A stretch of DNA of 64,000 nucleotides, taken from NCBI GenBank assembly GCA_902599335.1, contig CACKFA010000004.1, positions 55,733 through 119,732 of the forward strand, read 5' to 3'. The translations under genes and the position numbers were made by a program. The notes beneath the pieces were generated by a model. It saw nothing but the letters and a program-made list of their open reading frames with translations, was not told the DNA's origin and searched no databases. Source of the stretch: an uncultured Pelagibacteraceae bacterium. Lineage in GTDB: Bacteria; Pseudomonadota; Alphaproteobacteria; Pelagibacterales; Pelagibacteraceae. The stretch's first letter is position 1; the number at the start of each line of letters is the position of its first letter. Below are positions 26,264 to 35,777 of this stretch, piece by piece.

Positions 26264-28048
26264 ATGCCTAAAAAAAGAAAAAAGAGTTTCCGAAGTCAAC
26301 AGTGGTTCAATAATCCAAAAAACCCTGACATGACGGCCTTATATCTAGAAAGGTATTTAAATTATGGTCTTACAAGAAAAGAATTACAATCTGGTAATCC
26401 AATCATAGGAATAGCACAATCTGGCAGTGATCTATCTCCATGCAATAGACATTTCATGTCTTTGAGTAAAAGAATAAAAGATGGAATTAGAAGAGCAGGT
26501 GGTATACCAATGGAATTTCCTACTCACCCAATTCAAGAGACTGGAAAAAGACCGACAGCTATGTTGGATAGAAATCTTTCTTACCTATCGTTAGTGGAAG
26601 TTTTATATGGATATCCAATTGACGGAGTTATCTTAACAACAGGATGTGATAAAACTACTCCGGCAGCTTTGATGGCAGCAGCCACGGTAAATATTCCAGC
26701 AATAGTTTTATCAGGCGGTCCAATGTTAGATGGAGTTTATAAGGGAAAATTAGCTGGATCAGGAATGGTAGTTTGGGAAGCTAGAAAAATGTTAGCTAAA
26801 GGAGAAATTAAATATGAGGAATTTATGGATATGGTTTCATCATCCTCACCAAGTGCTGGCCATTGTAATACAATGGGAACAGCTTCTTCAATGAACTCAG
26901 TCGCAGAAGCATTAGGAATGTCTTTACCAGGGGGTGCAGTTATTCCTGCTCCTTACAGAGAAAGAGAACAAATTTCTTACGAAACAGGAAAAAGAATTGT
27001 TGGAATGGTTTATGAAGATTTAACCCCATCAAAAATTATGACACGTAAAGCTTTTGAAAACGCAGTAGTAGTAGCAAGTGCTATTGGTGGATCAAGTAAC
27101 TGCACTGCTCATCTAAGTGCTATTGCAAAACATATGGGAATTAAATTTGATCTTTCTGATTGGCAAAAACTTGGGCACAACATTCCTCTATTGGTGAATT
27201 GCCAACCTGCAGGAGAATACTTAATGGAAAGTTTTCATAGAGCTGGAGCAATACCTGCGGTAATGAGGGAATTAATTAAAAACAAAAAAATTCATACAAA
27301 AATAAAGACAGTTACAGGAAAAACTGTAGGAGAAAATTTAAGAAAGAAAGTTGATGTAGATAACAAAGTAATTAAAACATTTAAGAATGCATTGACTGAA
27401 AAAGCTGGTTTTTTAGTTATGAAAAGTAACTTTTTCTCATCTGCTATCATGAAAACATCTGTAATTAGTAAAGAATTTAGAGATCAATATTTATCAAACC
27501 CTAAACACCCAAATGTTTTTGAATGTAAAGCTATAGTTTTTGAAGGTCCTGAGGATTATCATAAAAGACTTAATGATAAGAAGCTAAAGATAGATGAAAA
27601 CTCTCTATTAATTATTAGAGGTTGCGGACCTGTTGGTTATCCTGGATCAGCAGAAGTGGTTAATATGCAACCACCTGACAGATTGTTAAAAAAAGGAATA
27701 AGACATTTACCAACTTTGGGAGATGGAAGACAGAGTGGAACATCCGAGAGCCCATCAATACTTCACGTTTCACCAGAGTCAGCAGTAGGTGGAGATCTAG
27801 GCATTGTTAAAACCTACGATAAAATAAAAATAGACTTAAATAAAAGAAGAGTTGATTTATTGATTTCTCAGGCTGAATTTAAAAAACGAAGGAAAAACAA
27901 AAAAGTATTTAAGCCAAAAAATCAAACTCCTTGGCAAGAAATATTTAGAAATACTGTTGGTCAATTAGATGATGGTGCATGCATTAATTCTCGAGGTAAA
28001 TATTTAGACGTATCACATACCAAAGGTTTACCAAGAGACTCTCACTAA
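26264..28048 (+). CDS. IlvD/Edd-family sugar-acid dehydratase (arabonate/xylonate type)
   Basis: A 594-residue Fe-S dehydratase. The cluster ligands are in LSPCNRHF (about residue 66), TTGCDKTTPAA (about 129) and GHCNTMGTASSMN (about 204). The opening FRSQQWFNNPKNPDMTALYLER is characteristic of the L-arabinonate / D-xylonate subgroup rather than IlvD or phosphogluconate dehydratase. It would turn a C5 or C6 aldonate into its 2-keto-3-deoxy acid. The stop overlaps the next ATG by one base. Confidence 0.88.
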   Translation: MPKKRKKSFRSQQWFNNPKNPDMTALYLERYLNYGLTRKELQSGNPIIGIAQSGSDLSPCNRHFMSLSKRIKDGIRRAGGIPMEFPTHPIQETGKRPTAMLDRNLSYLSLVEVLYGYPIDGVILTTGCDKTTPAALMAAATVNIPAIVLSGGPMLDGVYKGKLAGSGMVVWEARKMLAKGEIKYEEFMDMVSSSSPSAGHCNTMGTASSMNSVAEALGMSLPGGAVIPAPYREREQISYETGKRIVGMVYEDLTPSKIMTRKAFENAVVVASAIGGSSNCTAHLSAIAKHMGIKFDLSDWQKLGHNIPLLVNCQPAGEYLMESFHRAGAIPAVMRELIKNKKIHTKIKTVTGKTVGENLRKKVDVDNKVIKTFKNALTEKAGFLVMKSNFFSSAIMKTSVISKEFRDQYLSNPKHPNVFECKAIVFEGPEDYHKRLNDKKLKIDENSLLIIRGCGPVGYPGSAEVVNMQPPDRLLKKGIRHLPTLGDGRQSGTSESPSILHVSPESAVGGDLGIVKTYDKIKIDLNKRRVDLLISQAEFKKRRKNKKVFKPKNQTPWQEIFRNTVGQLDDGACINSRGKYLDVSHTKGLPRDSH

Positions 28049-29016
28049 TGCGGCCAAAAATATTAGTTTCAAGAAAAATATCAGATTTAGCAGAGGAAAA
28101 ACTTCAAAAAGAATTTGAAGTAACTTTAAATCCAAAAGACGAACCTATTCCAGAAAGTGATTTAATAAAAATTGTTAACGATTATGATGGTATGATTTCG
28201 ACTGGTTTTGATAAAATTAGTGAAAATTTTTTTAACAATTTAAGTGGTAAATTAAAAATTATTGCTCAAGTTGGTGTTGGTTATGATAATATTTCAATAA
28301 AATCTGCAAAAGAAAAAAAAATTAAAGTTACAAATACCCCTAATGTTTTAAATGAAGCAGTAGCAGAAACGACTATTCTATTAATTCTGGCAGCTTCAAG
28401 AAGAATTGGTGAAGCTTATAATCTTGTAAGAACTGATAATTGGAAAAATCAAAAACCAGATCTTACTAAATTTATGATTGGAAATTCTGTTACAGGTAAA
28501 ACTTTAGGAATTATTGGTATGGGTCGTATTGGAAGAATGGCTGCAAAAAGTGCTAAAGCATTTGGGATGAAGATTATTTATAATAACAGAAATAAACTCA
28601 CTGATGATCTGGAGAATGGTGCAAAATATTATTCTGATATTAAGACAATGCTACCAGTCTGTGATTTTTTAAGTATTCATACACCTGCAACAGCTGAAAC
28701 CAAAAATATTCTTAATTCATCAACAATAAGTTTGTTACCGAAGCATGCTGTGGTTATTAACACTTCAAGAGGATCGACTATTGATGATGATGCATTGATA
28801 GATGCATTAATAAATAAAAAAATTTATGCAGCAGGTTTAGATGTTTTCAACAATGAACCAAATTTAGATAAAAGATATTTAAAATTAGATAACTGTTTTG
28901 TTTTACCACATATTGGTAGTGCGACTCATGAGACTCGATTAGCAATGAGTATGATGGCAGTTGACAACATTTATTGTTATTTCAATAAAAAACCTCTTAT
29001 TTCAGAAGTAGTTTAG
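28048..29016 (+). CDS. D-isomer-specific 2-hydroxyacid dehydrogenase
   Basis: A 322-residue enzyme of the glyoxylate/hydroxypyruvate reductase type. NAD(P) loop GIIGMGRIGRMAAKSAKAFG near residue 151, VINTSRGSTIDDDALI near 232 with the catalytic Arg, DVFNNEPNL with Glu near 266 and LPHIGSATHETR with the catalytic His near 287. It reduces a 2-keto acid, perhaps glyoxylate formed from sugar-acid breakdown. Coupled to the dehydratase gene by TAATG. Confidence 0.9.
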   Translation: MRPKILVSRKISDLAEEKLQKEFEVTLNPKDEPIPESDLIKIVNDYDGMISTGFDKISENFFNNLSGKLKIIAQVGVGYDNISIKSAKEKKIKVTNTPNVLNEAVAETTILLILAASRRIGEAYNLVRTDNWKNQKPDLTKFMIGNSVTGKTLGIIGMGRIGRMAAKSAKAFGMKIIYNNRNKLTDDLENGAKYYSDIKTMLPVCDFLSIHTPATAETKNILNSSTISLLPKHAVVINTSRGSTIDDDALIDALINKKIYAAGLDVFNNEPNLDKRYLKLDNCFVLPHIGSATHETRLAMSMMAVDNIYCYFNKKPLISEVV

Positions 29017-29017
29017 A

Positions 29018-29032
29018 ACAACTACAAGTTGT
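29018..29032. promoter_or_regulatory. Short perfect palindrome, possible operator
   Basis: ACAACT-ACA-AGTTGT is a perfect 6-3-6 inverted repeat just after the stop of the 2-hydroxyacid dehydrogenase and 109 bp ahead of the TRAP binding-protein start. GntR-family operators have this size and layout. It is too short for a terminator and has no T-run after it. No regulator gene lies nearby in the island. Confidence 0.4.
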
Positions 29033-29140
29033 CTGTTCAATGAATATATATAATTTCTATATATAAAAATTAAACGAAATTATTGATCTCAAAAATCATT
29101 TATGGTTAACTTTAAAAAAAACATAAACGAGAGGAAGATA

Positions 29141-30157
29141 ATGTTTAAACTTATATCTAAAACTATAGCAGCTGTAGCTATTGTTTCAGTTGCTTTATTT
29201 GGCTCTGCAAATGCAAAGACTTTAAAGATTGAAACACACTTTACAGCTAGTTCACCTAATGGTGAAGTTGCCGCTCAATTCGCTAAAAACGTTGAAAAGT
29301 TTTCTGGCGGAAGCTTAAAAGTAGAAATGTTCTACTCATCATCAGTAACTGGTAAATCTGCTGAGGTATTTAACTCGGCACAAACTGGAATTATTGATTG
29401 TGATATGACTGGTGCAGGTTACCAAACAGGTAAAAATGCAGCATTCCAATTCGCAGGTGATGTAATGGGTGGATACGATAATCCATATCAACAATATGAA
29501 TTCTTGAATTTCCCTGGAGCTCAAGAAGCAGTTGATGCACTTTACAACAAATATGGAATGACATTAATTGGTTGGTGGATACCAGGACACGAGTCTTTAA
29601 TATCTAGCAGACCAATCCCTGATGTTGCTTCATTAAAAGACTTTAAATTTAGATCACCTCCAGGAATGGAAAGTATGATCTTTACAGCATTAGGTGCTAA
29701 GCCAATTGTGATGGACTTTGGTGAAGTTCCAACTGCTTTACAAACTGGTTTAATTGATGGTGCTGACTATTCATCTTTAGCGACTAACTATGCAGGTGGA
29801 CACTATGAGCAAAATAAATATGCTACATATCCAGGTTTTCACTCTATGCCAGCTGACCACTTAGCTTGTAACACAAAAGTATGGAACAAGTTAAAGCCTC
29901 ATGAAAAAGGTGCAATGTTAGCTGCAATCGAAATCTGTGGAAGAACTATCACTAGTTTGGTTGAAAGAAAGAACGCAGAAGCTGTTAAAGCTTTAAATGA
30001 AATGGGTGTTACTCTTCACGACTGGTCTAAAGAGGACAGAGCTAAATTTAGACAAGCTGCACTTGGTGCTTGGGAAGAATGGAAGACCAAATCCCCAGAA
30101 GCTGCAGCACTTATTGAGATACACAAAGCTTATATGAAAGCTAACGGTATCTTATAA
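29141..30157 (+). CDS. dctP: TRAP transporter solute-binding protein (DctP family)
   Basis: A 338-residue periplasmic protein. ATG 29141 was chosen because GAGAGGA lies 6 bp ahead and a normal signal peptide follows (VAIVSVALFGSANAK); the in-frame ATG at 29102 would add 13 residues ahead of it. The mature part has the DctP features LKIETHFTASSPNG, TGIIDCDMTGAGYQ and DFKFRSPPGMES, the arginine of which binds the substrate carboxylate. It is of the subgroup whose ligand is often a 2-keto or sugar acid. A stem-loop separates it from dctQ. Confidence 0.93.
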   Translation: MFKLISKTIAAVAIVSVALFGSANAKTLKIETHFTASSPNGEVAAQFAKNVEKFSGGSLKVEMFYSSSVTGKSAEVFNSAQTGIIDCDMTGAGYQTGKNAAFQFAGDVMGGYDNPYQQYEFLNFPGAQEAVDALYNKYGMTLIGWWIPGHESLISSRPIPDVASLKDFKFRSPPGMESMIFTALGAKPIVMDFGEVPTALQTGLIDGADYSSLATNYAGGHYEQNKYATYPGFHSMPADHLACNTKVWNKLKPHEKGAMLAAIEICGRTITSLVERKNAEAVKALNEMGVTLHDWSKEDRAKFRQAALGAWEEWKTKSPEAAALIEIHKAYMKANGIL

Positions 30158-30179
30158 TTATATAAGTATATAAAAAATC

Positions 30180-30205
30180 TTGAGGGGCCTGAAAAGGCCC
30201 TTCAA
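30180..30205 (+). terminator. Stem-loop between dctP and dctQ
   Basis: TTGAGGGGCC (30180-30189) pairs with GGCCCTTCAA (30196-30205) over 10 bp with one G-U pair and a TGAAAA loop. It is G+C rich for this genome. The sequence after it (ATTAAAAAAGTTTTT) is only partly T-rich, so leaky termination or mRNA stabilisation is more likely than a full stop. Such an element would let the binding protein be made in excess over the membrane subunits. Confidence 0.75.
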
Positions 30206-30225
30206 ATTAAAAAAGTTTTTAGTTT

Positions 30226-30810
30226 ATGCGTGACAAAGAATTGCAAGATAAACAGTTACAAGAGCAAAGTGAAAAAGTCGCAAGTAAAGATGATTTTCCA
30301 ATAAATTGGATTGATAGAATTTCCTTATTTTTAAGTCACACAATTAAATATTTAATTCCTGTAATTGTAATTGTGATGATGTATGAAATTTTTATGAGAT
30401 ACGTATTGTTAAAACCAACTTTATGGGCAAATGAACTGTGTCTATGGCTTGCTGGTGTTTGTTATTTAGTTGGCGGAATATATGCAACAAGATTAAGAAG
30501 CCATATTAGAATAGTATTATTGTATGATTGGGTAGGTAGACCGACCCAGAGAATCTTTGATATAATCAGTACTTTAATTATTGTTCTTTTCGCAGCAGCT
30601 GTAATTTATGGGGGCATGGAAGATGCTTATAGATCATTTATAAATTGGGAGAGATTTGCAACTTATTGGGATCCACCAATTCCTGCTACGATGAAGCCAC
30701 TAACACTTATATGTGTATTTCTTATAGCTGTACAATCTGTAAATAATTTAATTATTGATTGGAGAAATCCTAAAGAAAAACAATACGACCCTTCTAAAGA
30801 ATTGAAATAA
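30226..30810 (+). CDS. dctQ: TRAP transporter small membrane subunit (DctQ family)
   Basis: A 194-residue protein with four helices after a charged N-terminal tail of about 35 residues. The TLWANELCLWLAGVCYLVGG segment is the DctQ signature, and RLRSHIRIVLLYD follows. It forms the membrane complex with DctM. No Shine-Dalgarno is visible before its ATG. It ends one base before dctM begins. Confidence 0.93.
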   Translation: MRDKELQDKQLQEQSEKVASKDDFPINWIDRISLFLSHTIKYLIPVIVIVMMYEIFMRYVLLKPTLWANELCLWLAGVCYLVGGIYATRLRSHIRIVLLYDWVGRPTQRIFDIISTLIIVLFAAAVIYGGMEDAYRSFINWERFATYWDPPIPATMKPLTLICVFLIAVQSVNNLIIDWRNPKEKQYDPSKELK

Positions 30811-30811
30811 A

Positions 30812-32128
30812 ATGGATATAGGATCACTTTCTATAATACTTATAGTAGGATTATTATTACTTATCTCTATAGGTGTTCCGATGGGTTTTGCATCTGGTTT
30901 TATGGGTGCAGTGCTAGTATTTTTATACATAGGTGAACATGCATTAGGCATATTACTTTCAAGATACTATTCTCTTGTTGTCACTTATTCATTTTTGTCG
31001 GTTCCTTTATTTATATTTATGGCCTCCTTGCTAGAACGCTCAAATATAGCAAGAGATTTATATGATGCATTAAATGCTTGGTTAAGAAAAACTAGAGGTG
31101 GAGTAGGTGTTGTGACTGCCATCATGGCAACAATTATGGCTGCGATGAGTGGAATTATTGGTGGAGAAATAGTTTTATTAGGCTTGATTGCACTGCCTCA
31201 AATGTTGAGATTAAAATATGATCAGGATATGTCGATCGGTATTATTTGTGCATCAGGATCTTTAGGCACAATGATACCCCCTTCAATTGTTTTAATTATT
31301 TATGGATTAACTACTGAAACCTCAATTACAATGTTGTTTCAAGAAGCTATTGTTCCTGGTTTAATGATTTCAGGTTTAATTATTACATACATTTTAATAC
31401 GAACAAGATTACAGCCACATCTAGCACCTTTAAGTGATGAGCCAGCTTTAACTTTTAAAGAAAAAATGTCTTACCTACCAGGTCTATTACCACCGATTGG
31501 TATTGTTATAATTGTTTTAGGTTCAATTTACTCAGGAATGACAGGAATTACTGAAGCAGCTGGTATGGGAGTGGTTGCTACATTAATTATAATTTTTGCG
31601 AGAAAAGAACTTACGTGGTTTTTATTTAAAGATGCATTAACAAGAACTTTCAAAGCATCAGGAACTATTTTAACTATTACTTTTGGTGCTACAGTTTTAG
31701 CAGGTGCTTATTCTCTTGCTGGAGGTCCTAAATATGTAGCGGAAACTATTTTGGCTTATGATTTAAAACCAATGTATTTAATCTTCATGATGCAGATTAT
31801 GTTTTTGATTATGGGAGCATTTATGGATTGGGTTGGAATTGTATTGTTAGCAATGCCTGTATTTTTACCAATAGTTATAGCTCTTGGATTTGATCCAATT
31901 TGGTTTGGAATATTATTTTGTGTAAATATGCAAGTTTCATTTTTAAGTCCACCGTTTGGGCCTGCCGCCTTTTATTTAAAATCTGTTGCTCCTCCACATA
32001 TTTCATTAACAGATATATTTAGAGGTTTTGCTCCATTTATAGTTATTCAATTAATTGTATTAGCATGTGTTATGTTTTTCCCAGAAGCAATGACACAAAA
32101 CTTCCACGAGTTTAAACCGAAACCATGA
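30812..32128 (+). CDS. dctM: TRAP transporter large membrane subunit (DctM family)
   Basis: A 438-residue protein with about 12 helices. Family segments: GVPMGFASGFMGA near the start, SVPLFIFMASLLERS, GIICASGSLGTMIPPSIVLIIYG near residue 145, MDWVGIVLLAMPVFLPI near 340 and SPPFGPAAFYLKSVAP near 385. It is the Na+-coupled transport subunit. Its stop TGA lies inside the next gene's ATGATG start. Confidence 0.95.
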   Translation: MDIGSLSIILIVGLLLLISIGVPMGFASGFMGAVLVFLYIGEHALGILLSRYYSLVVTYSFLSVPLFIFMASLLERSNIARDLYDALNAWLRKTRGGVGVVTAIMATIMAAMSGIIGGEIVLLGLIALPQMLRLKYDQDMSIGIICASGSLGTMIPPSIVLIIYGLTTETSITMLFQEAIVPGLMISGLIITYILIRTRLQPHLAPLSDEPALTFKEKMSYLPGLLPPIGIVIIVLGSIYSGMTGITEAAGMGVVATLIIIFARKELTWFLFKDALTRTFKASGTILTITFGATVLAGAYSLAGGPKYVAETILAYDLKPMYLIFMMQIMFLIMGAFMDWVGIVLLAMPVFLPIVIALGFDPIWFGILFCVNMQVSFLSPPFGPAAFYLKSVAPPHISLTDIFRGFAPFIVIQLIVLACVMFFPEAMTQNFHEFKPKP

Positions 32129-32994
32129 TGAAAATAGGCTTTATTGGAACAGGTCTTATGGGCCTGCCAATGGCTAAAAATTTATTAAAATCAGGATTTA
32201 AACTAAAAGTATTCAATCGTTCAATTAATAAAGCTGAACCTTTGAAAGAGTTTGGCGCCGAAATATCAAAAACATTAGGTGAAGTTGTTAGAGATAATGA
32301 CTTTATTATTACGATGTTAACAGATGATAGCGCTGTTGATGCAATAATGAAAAATTCAGATTTGTTGGAGAATTTAAAACCTGGATCAACTGTTATTGAT
32401 ATGAGTTCGGTTAAACCAACGACAGCAACAAAATATGGAAATAGTCTAAAATCAAAAAATGTAAATTATTTAGATGCACCGGTTTCAGGAGGAACAATTG
32501 GAGCTGAGGAAGCTTCTTTAGCTATAATGGTTGGAGGAGAGCAAAGTGTTTTTGATAATTCTATAAATATTTTAAAAGCCATGGGAAATCCAACTTTGGT
32601 TGGACCAATTGGTAGCGGTCAAGTTTCAAAGTTAGCAAATCAAATTGTGGTAGGAGTTACAATAGGAGCGGTTGCGGAGGCAATAACTTTATGTGAAAAA
32701 GCTGGAGCTGACCCAGTAAAACTAATTAAAGCTCTTTCTGGAGGTTGGGCGGATAGTAAAATTTTACAAACTCACGGAAAAAGAATGATAGATAAAGATT
32801 TTACTCCAAAAGGTAAAACTTTTACCCATTTAAAAGATATGAATAACATTTTAGAGTGTGCAAATTCATATAATACACATTTACCTATTTCAAATTTAGT
32901 GAAAGAAATGTATAAAACCCTTGTCGATAATGGTCATGGAAACACTGATCATAGTTCACTTTATAATGAAATCGAAAGGATAAATAAAAAATGA
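32125..32994 (+). CDS. 2-hydroxy-3-oxopropionate reductase / 3-hydroxyisobutyrate dehydrogenase family
   Basis: A 289-residue enzyme. Nucleotide loop KIGFIGTGLMGLPMAKNL, substrate loop DAPVSGGTIGAEEASLAIM near residue 118 and the catalytic lysine in VSKLANQIVVG near 171. It is closer to GarR-type tartronate semialdehyde reductases than the paralogue at 22964. Start could be either Met of ATGATG at 32125/32128. It overlaps dctM and the SDR gene by four bases each, so it is firmly in the TRAP transcript. Confidence 0.88.
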   Translation: MMKIGFIGTGLMGLPMAKNLLKSGFKLKVFNRSINKAEPLKEFGAEISKTLGEVVRDNDFIITMLTDDSAVDAIMKNSDLLENLKPGSTVIDMSSVKPTTATKYGNSLKSKNVNYLDAPVSGGTIGAEEASLAIMVGGEQSVFDNSINILKAMGNPTLVGPIGSGQVSKLANQIVVGVTIGAVAEAITLCEKAGADPVKLIKALSGGWADSKILQTHGKRMIDKDFTPKGKTFTHLKDMNNILECANSYNTHLPISNLVKEMYKTLVDNGHGNTDHSSLYNEIERINKK

Positions 32995-33734
32995 GTGGAA
33001 GATTAGAAGGTAAAAAAATTCTTGTAACAGCAGCAGGTCAAGGTATTGGAAAAGCTACAGCAATTGCTTTTCAAAAAGAAGGCGCTCATGTCACTGCAAC
33101 TGATTTAAATGATAAAACTTTAGCTGATTTAAATAAAGAATATCCTGAGATAAAAGTGCAAAGGTTAGACTCAACAGATAATAATGCGATTTTAGAATTT
33201 ACTAAAACTTTAGATAGAGTTGATGTTTTATTTAATGCTGTTGGATTTGTTCACCACGGAACAATATTGGAATGTGATGAAAAAGATTGGGATTTTTCTT
33301 CTAATGTAAATGTTAAGTCGATGTATTTTATGTGTAAATCTATTTTACCTTTAATGATCAAACAAAATGGTGGAAGTATTATTAATATATCTTCATGTGC
33401 ATCTAGCTTTAAAGGTTTTCCAAATAGATTTGTTTATGGAACAACAAAGGGTGCAGTGATTGGTTTAACAAAAGCTATTGCAGCAGATTTTGTTAAAAAA
33501 AATATTAGATGTAATTCAATTGCGCCAGGTACAGTTTATTCACCTTCTTGGCAAGATAGGGTCAATCAAAGTCCAGATCCTGTTCAAGCAAAAAAAGATT
33601 TTATAGCAAGACAACCTATGGGAAGATTAGGTACGGCAGAAGAAATAGCAGCTGTGGCTGTTTATTTAGCTAGCGATGATTCAACATTTACAACAGGAAG
33701 TACAATTCATGTCGATGGTGGAATTTCAATATAA
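32991..33734 (+). CDS. SDR-family dehydrogenase (BDH2 / 2-keto-3-deoxy-L-fuconate dehydrogenase-like)
   Basis: A 247-residue classical short-chain dehydrogenase. Cofactor loop TAAGQGIGKATA, NAVGFVHHGTI, the catalytic Ser in NISSCASS and YGTTK for the YxxxK pair. The GFVHHGT...EKDWDF stretch is shared with human BDH2 and, as I recall, with bacterial 2-keto-3-deoxy-L-fuconate dehydrogenases. With the FAH hydrolase next to it, oxidation of a 2-keto-3-deoxy sugar acid at C4 is the favoured reading. ATGA overlap with the gene before. Confidence 0.85.
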   Translation: MSGRLEGKKILVTAAGQGIGKATAIAFQKEGAHVTATDLNDKTLADLNKEYPEIKVQRLDSTDNNAILEFTKTLDRVDVLFNAVGFVHHGTILECDEKDWDFSSNVNVKSMYFMCKSILPLMIKQNGGSIINISSCASSFKGFPNRFVYGTTKGAVIGLTKAIAADFVKKNIRCNSIAPGTVYSPSWQDRVNQSPDPVQAKKDFIARQPMGRLGTAEEIAAVAVYLASDDSTFTTGSTIHVDGGISI

Positions 33735-33755
33735 TTTAACAACAAAAGGATAAGT

Positions 33756-34598
33756 ATGAAATTATTAAGAGTAGGACAAAAAGGAAGCGAAAAACCAGCT
33801 GTATTAGATAAGGATGGTAAAATTAGAGACATCAGTTCTCACGTTAAAGATTTAAATCCAGATCATTTAAATTTTGAGACTATTTCTAAATTACAAAGTG
33901 CTGATTTATCATCTTTACCAGAATTATCTGCAAGTGATCGTATTGGATCTTGTATTACTAACCCAGGTAAATTTGTAGCAATTGGATTAAATTATTCTGA
34001 TCATGCTGCTGAAACTGGAGCTGATGTTCCTTCTGAACCAATAGTTTTTATGAAAGCTACTAGTTGTATAGTTGGACCTAATGATGACGTTGAAATAGTT
34101 TCTGGATCTAAAAAATTAGACTGGGAAGTTGAACTGGGGATTATTATAGGAAAAGAAACAAAACATATTTCTGAAAGCCAAGCTCAAGATCATATATTAG
34201 GTTATTGTTTGGTTAATGATGTGAGTGAAAGGGAATGGCAAATTGAAAAAATGGGTCAATGGGTTAAAGGAAAATCCCACGATACTTATGGACCAATTGG
34301 ACCTTACTTCGTTACTAAAGATGAAATTACAGATGTTAACAACTTAAATATGAGTTTAGATGTTAATGGAAAAAGAATGCAAACAGGTAATACAAGTACA
34401 ATGATATTTAACGTCGATGTTATTATTTCTTATTTAAGTAAATATATGTCTCTTCAAGCAGGCGATATAATTACAACTGGAACACCTCCAGGAGTTGGTA
34501 TGGGAATGAAACCTCAACAGTTTTTAAAAGCAGGTGATACAATGAAATTATCAATAGAAAACCTAGGAGAGCAAAACTCAAAGGTAGTTGCTTTATAA
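33756..34598 (+). CDS. FAH-family hydrolase (2,4-diketo-3-deoxy-L-fuconate hydrolase-like)
   Basis: A 280-residue protein of the fumarylacetoacetate hydrolase family. It starts MKLLRVGQKGSEKPAVLD and has GLNYSDHAAETGADVP, the metal glutamates in DWEVELGIIIG and the Asp in VNDVSERE, then TTGTPPGVGMGMKP. The same segments occur in proteins annotated as ureidoglycolate lyase or 2,4-diketo-3-deoxy-L-fuconate hydrolase; the neighbouring SDR, enolase and SMP-30 genes favour the second. It would split the diketo acid to pyruvate and a hydroxy acid. AAAAGGA is a good ribosome site. Confidence 0.85.
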   Translation: MKLLRVGQKGSEKPAVLDKDGKIRDISSHVKDLNPDHLNFETISKLQSADLSSLPELSASDRIGSCITNPGKFVAIGLNYSDHAAETGADVPSEPIVFMKATSCIVGPNDDVEIVSGSKKLDWEVELGIIIGKETKHISESQAQDHILGYCLVNDVSEREWQIEKMGQWVKGKSHDTYGPIGPYFVTKDEITDVNNLNMSLDVNGKRMQTGNTSTMIFNVDVIISYLSKYMSLQAGDIITTGTPPGVGMGMKPQQFLKAGDTMKLSIENLGEQNSKVVAL

Positions 34599-34604
34599 TT
34601 AATT

Positions 34605-35777
34605 GTGAAAATAACTTCTATTAAAAGTCATGTACTTAGATATGAGTTAGAAAAAGAACTTGGTTATTCACAACAGTATTATAAACATCGTACAGCCCAT
34701 CTTGTTGAAGTTCAAACAGATGAAGGAATAACAGGTTGGGGTGAATGTTTTGGTCCAGGAAATATAGCTTTAGCAAACAAGTTTATTGTTGAAAAGGTTA
34801 TACAGCCTTTAGTAATTGGTGAAGATCCTTTGAATAAAGAACATATCTGGCAAAAAGTATACAATCTTTTAAGAGATAGCGGTCAAAAGGGTATGCCAAT
34901 TCAAGCATTATCAGGAGTGGATATTGCTTTATGGGATATTCTTGGAAAGAAAACAAATACTCCTCTCTACCAACTTGTCGGTGGCAAATGTAATGATGAA
35001 GTTCCAGTGTACGGATATGGAATGATGTTACAAAAAAAATCAGTTGATGAATTGGTCGCCTTGTTCAAAGAAGATTCTAAGCAAATAAAATCAAAAAATT
35101 TTAAAGCTATGAAAATGAAAGTTGGATTAGGTCCAAAAGAAGATTTAAAGTTGGTTCAAGCTGTAAGAGACTCTGTTGGAAAAGATTTTAAATTAATGGT
35201 TGATGCCAATCATGCTTATAATTTCAAAGATGCTCTTTATGTTGGAAAAGGTTTAGATGAATTAGATATTTACTGGTTTGAAGAACCTGTTGCTCCTGAA
35301 GATTATGAGGGTTACGTAGAATTAAAACAAAAAATTTCTACTAGCATTGCAGGAGGAGAAGCTGAATTTACCAAATATGGCTGGAATAAATTAATATCAA
35401 AAAAATGTATTGATATAGCTCAACCAGAAGTTTGTGGACTTGGTGGAATTACAGAGTATCTGAAAGTTGCAGCATTAGCGCAAGCAAATTTTATACCTGT
35501 AATTAATCATGTATGGGGCTCAGCAATAAGTATTGCGGTTAACCTTCATTTGTTGACAGCACAACCAGATATGCCTGGTGGTTTATTTCCATCTAAATCT
35601 ATGCTCGAGTTTGATACAACGGAAAAAAATATATTTATCACAGATTTACCTAAGGAAGAATTTTCAATTTTAGACCAAGTTAAAAACAACAATGGTTTTG
35701 CATCAGTAACTGATAAAATAGGTATTGGTATTAATCCTGATGAGGATTTTATAAAGGAGTTTGAGGTAAATGAATAA
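34605..35777 (+). CDS. Mandelate racemase/enolase-superfamily sugar-acid dehydratase
   Basis: A 390-residue enzyme starting with GTG. The barrel residues are intact: K-x-K in KAMKMKVG (about residue 170), metal ligands in MVDANHAY, FEEPVAPE and AGGEAEFT, and the catalytic His in PVINHVWGSA near residue 300, paired with the Asp in DIAQPEV. This places it in the mandelate racemase subgroup that includes fuconate, rhamnonate, galactonate and arabinonate dehydratases. Substrate is undecided. It is 6 bp after the FAH gene and overlaps the SMP-30 gene by 8 bp. Confidence 0.87.
   Translation: MKITSIKSHVLRYELEKELGYSQQYYKHRTAHLVEVQTDEGITGWGECFGPGNIALANKFIVEKVIQPLVIGEDPLNKEHIWQKVYNLLRDSGQKGMPIQALSGVDIALWDILGKKTNTPLYQLVGGKCNDEVPVYGYGMMLQKKSVDELVALFKEDSKQIKSKNFKAMKMKVGLGPKEDLKLVQAVRDSVGKDFKLMVDANHAYNFKDALYVGKGLDELDIYWFEEPVAPEDYEGYVELKQKISTSIAGGEAEFTKYGWNKLISKKCIDIAQPEVCGLGGITEYLKVAALAQANFIPVINHVWGSAISIAVNLHLLTAQPDMPGGLFPSKSMLEFDTTEKNIFITDLPKEEFSILDQVKNNNGFASVTDKIGIGINPDEDFIKEFEVNE

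Noticed and set aside
29102..29140. Start of DctP gene at 29102
   Set aside because: ATG 29141 has a good ribosome site and gives a standard signal peptide.
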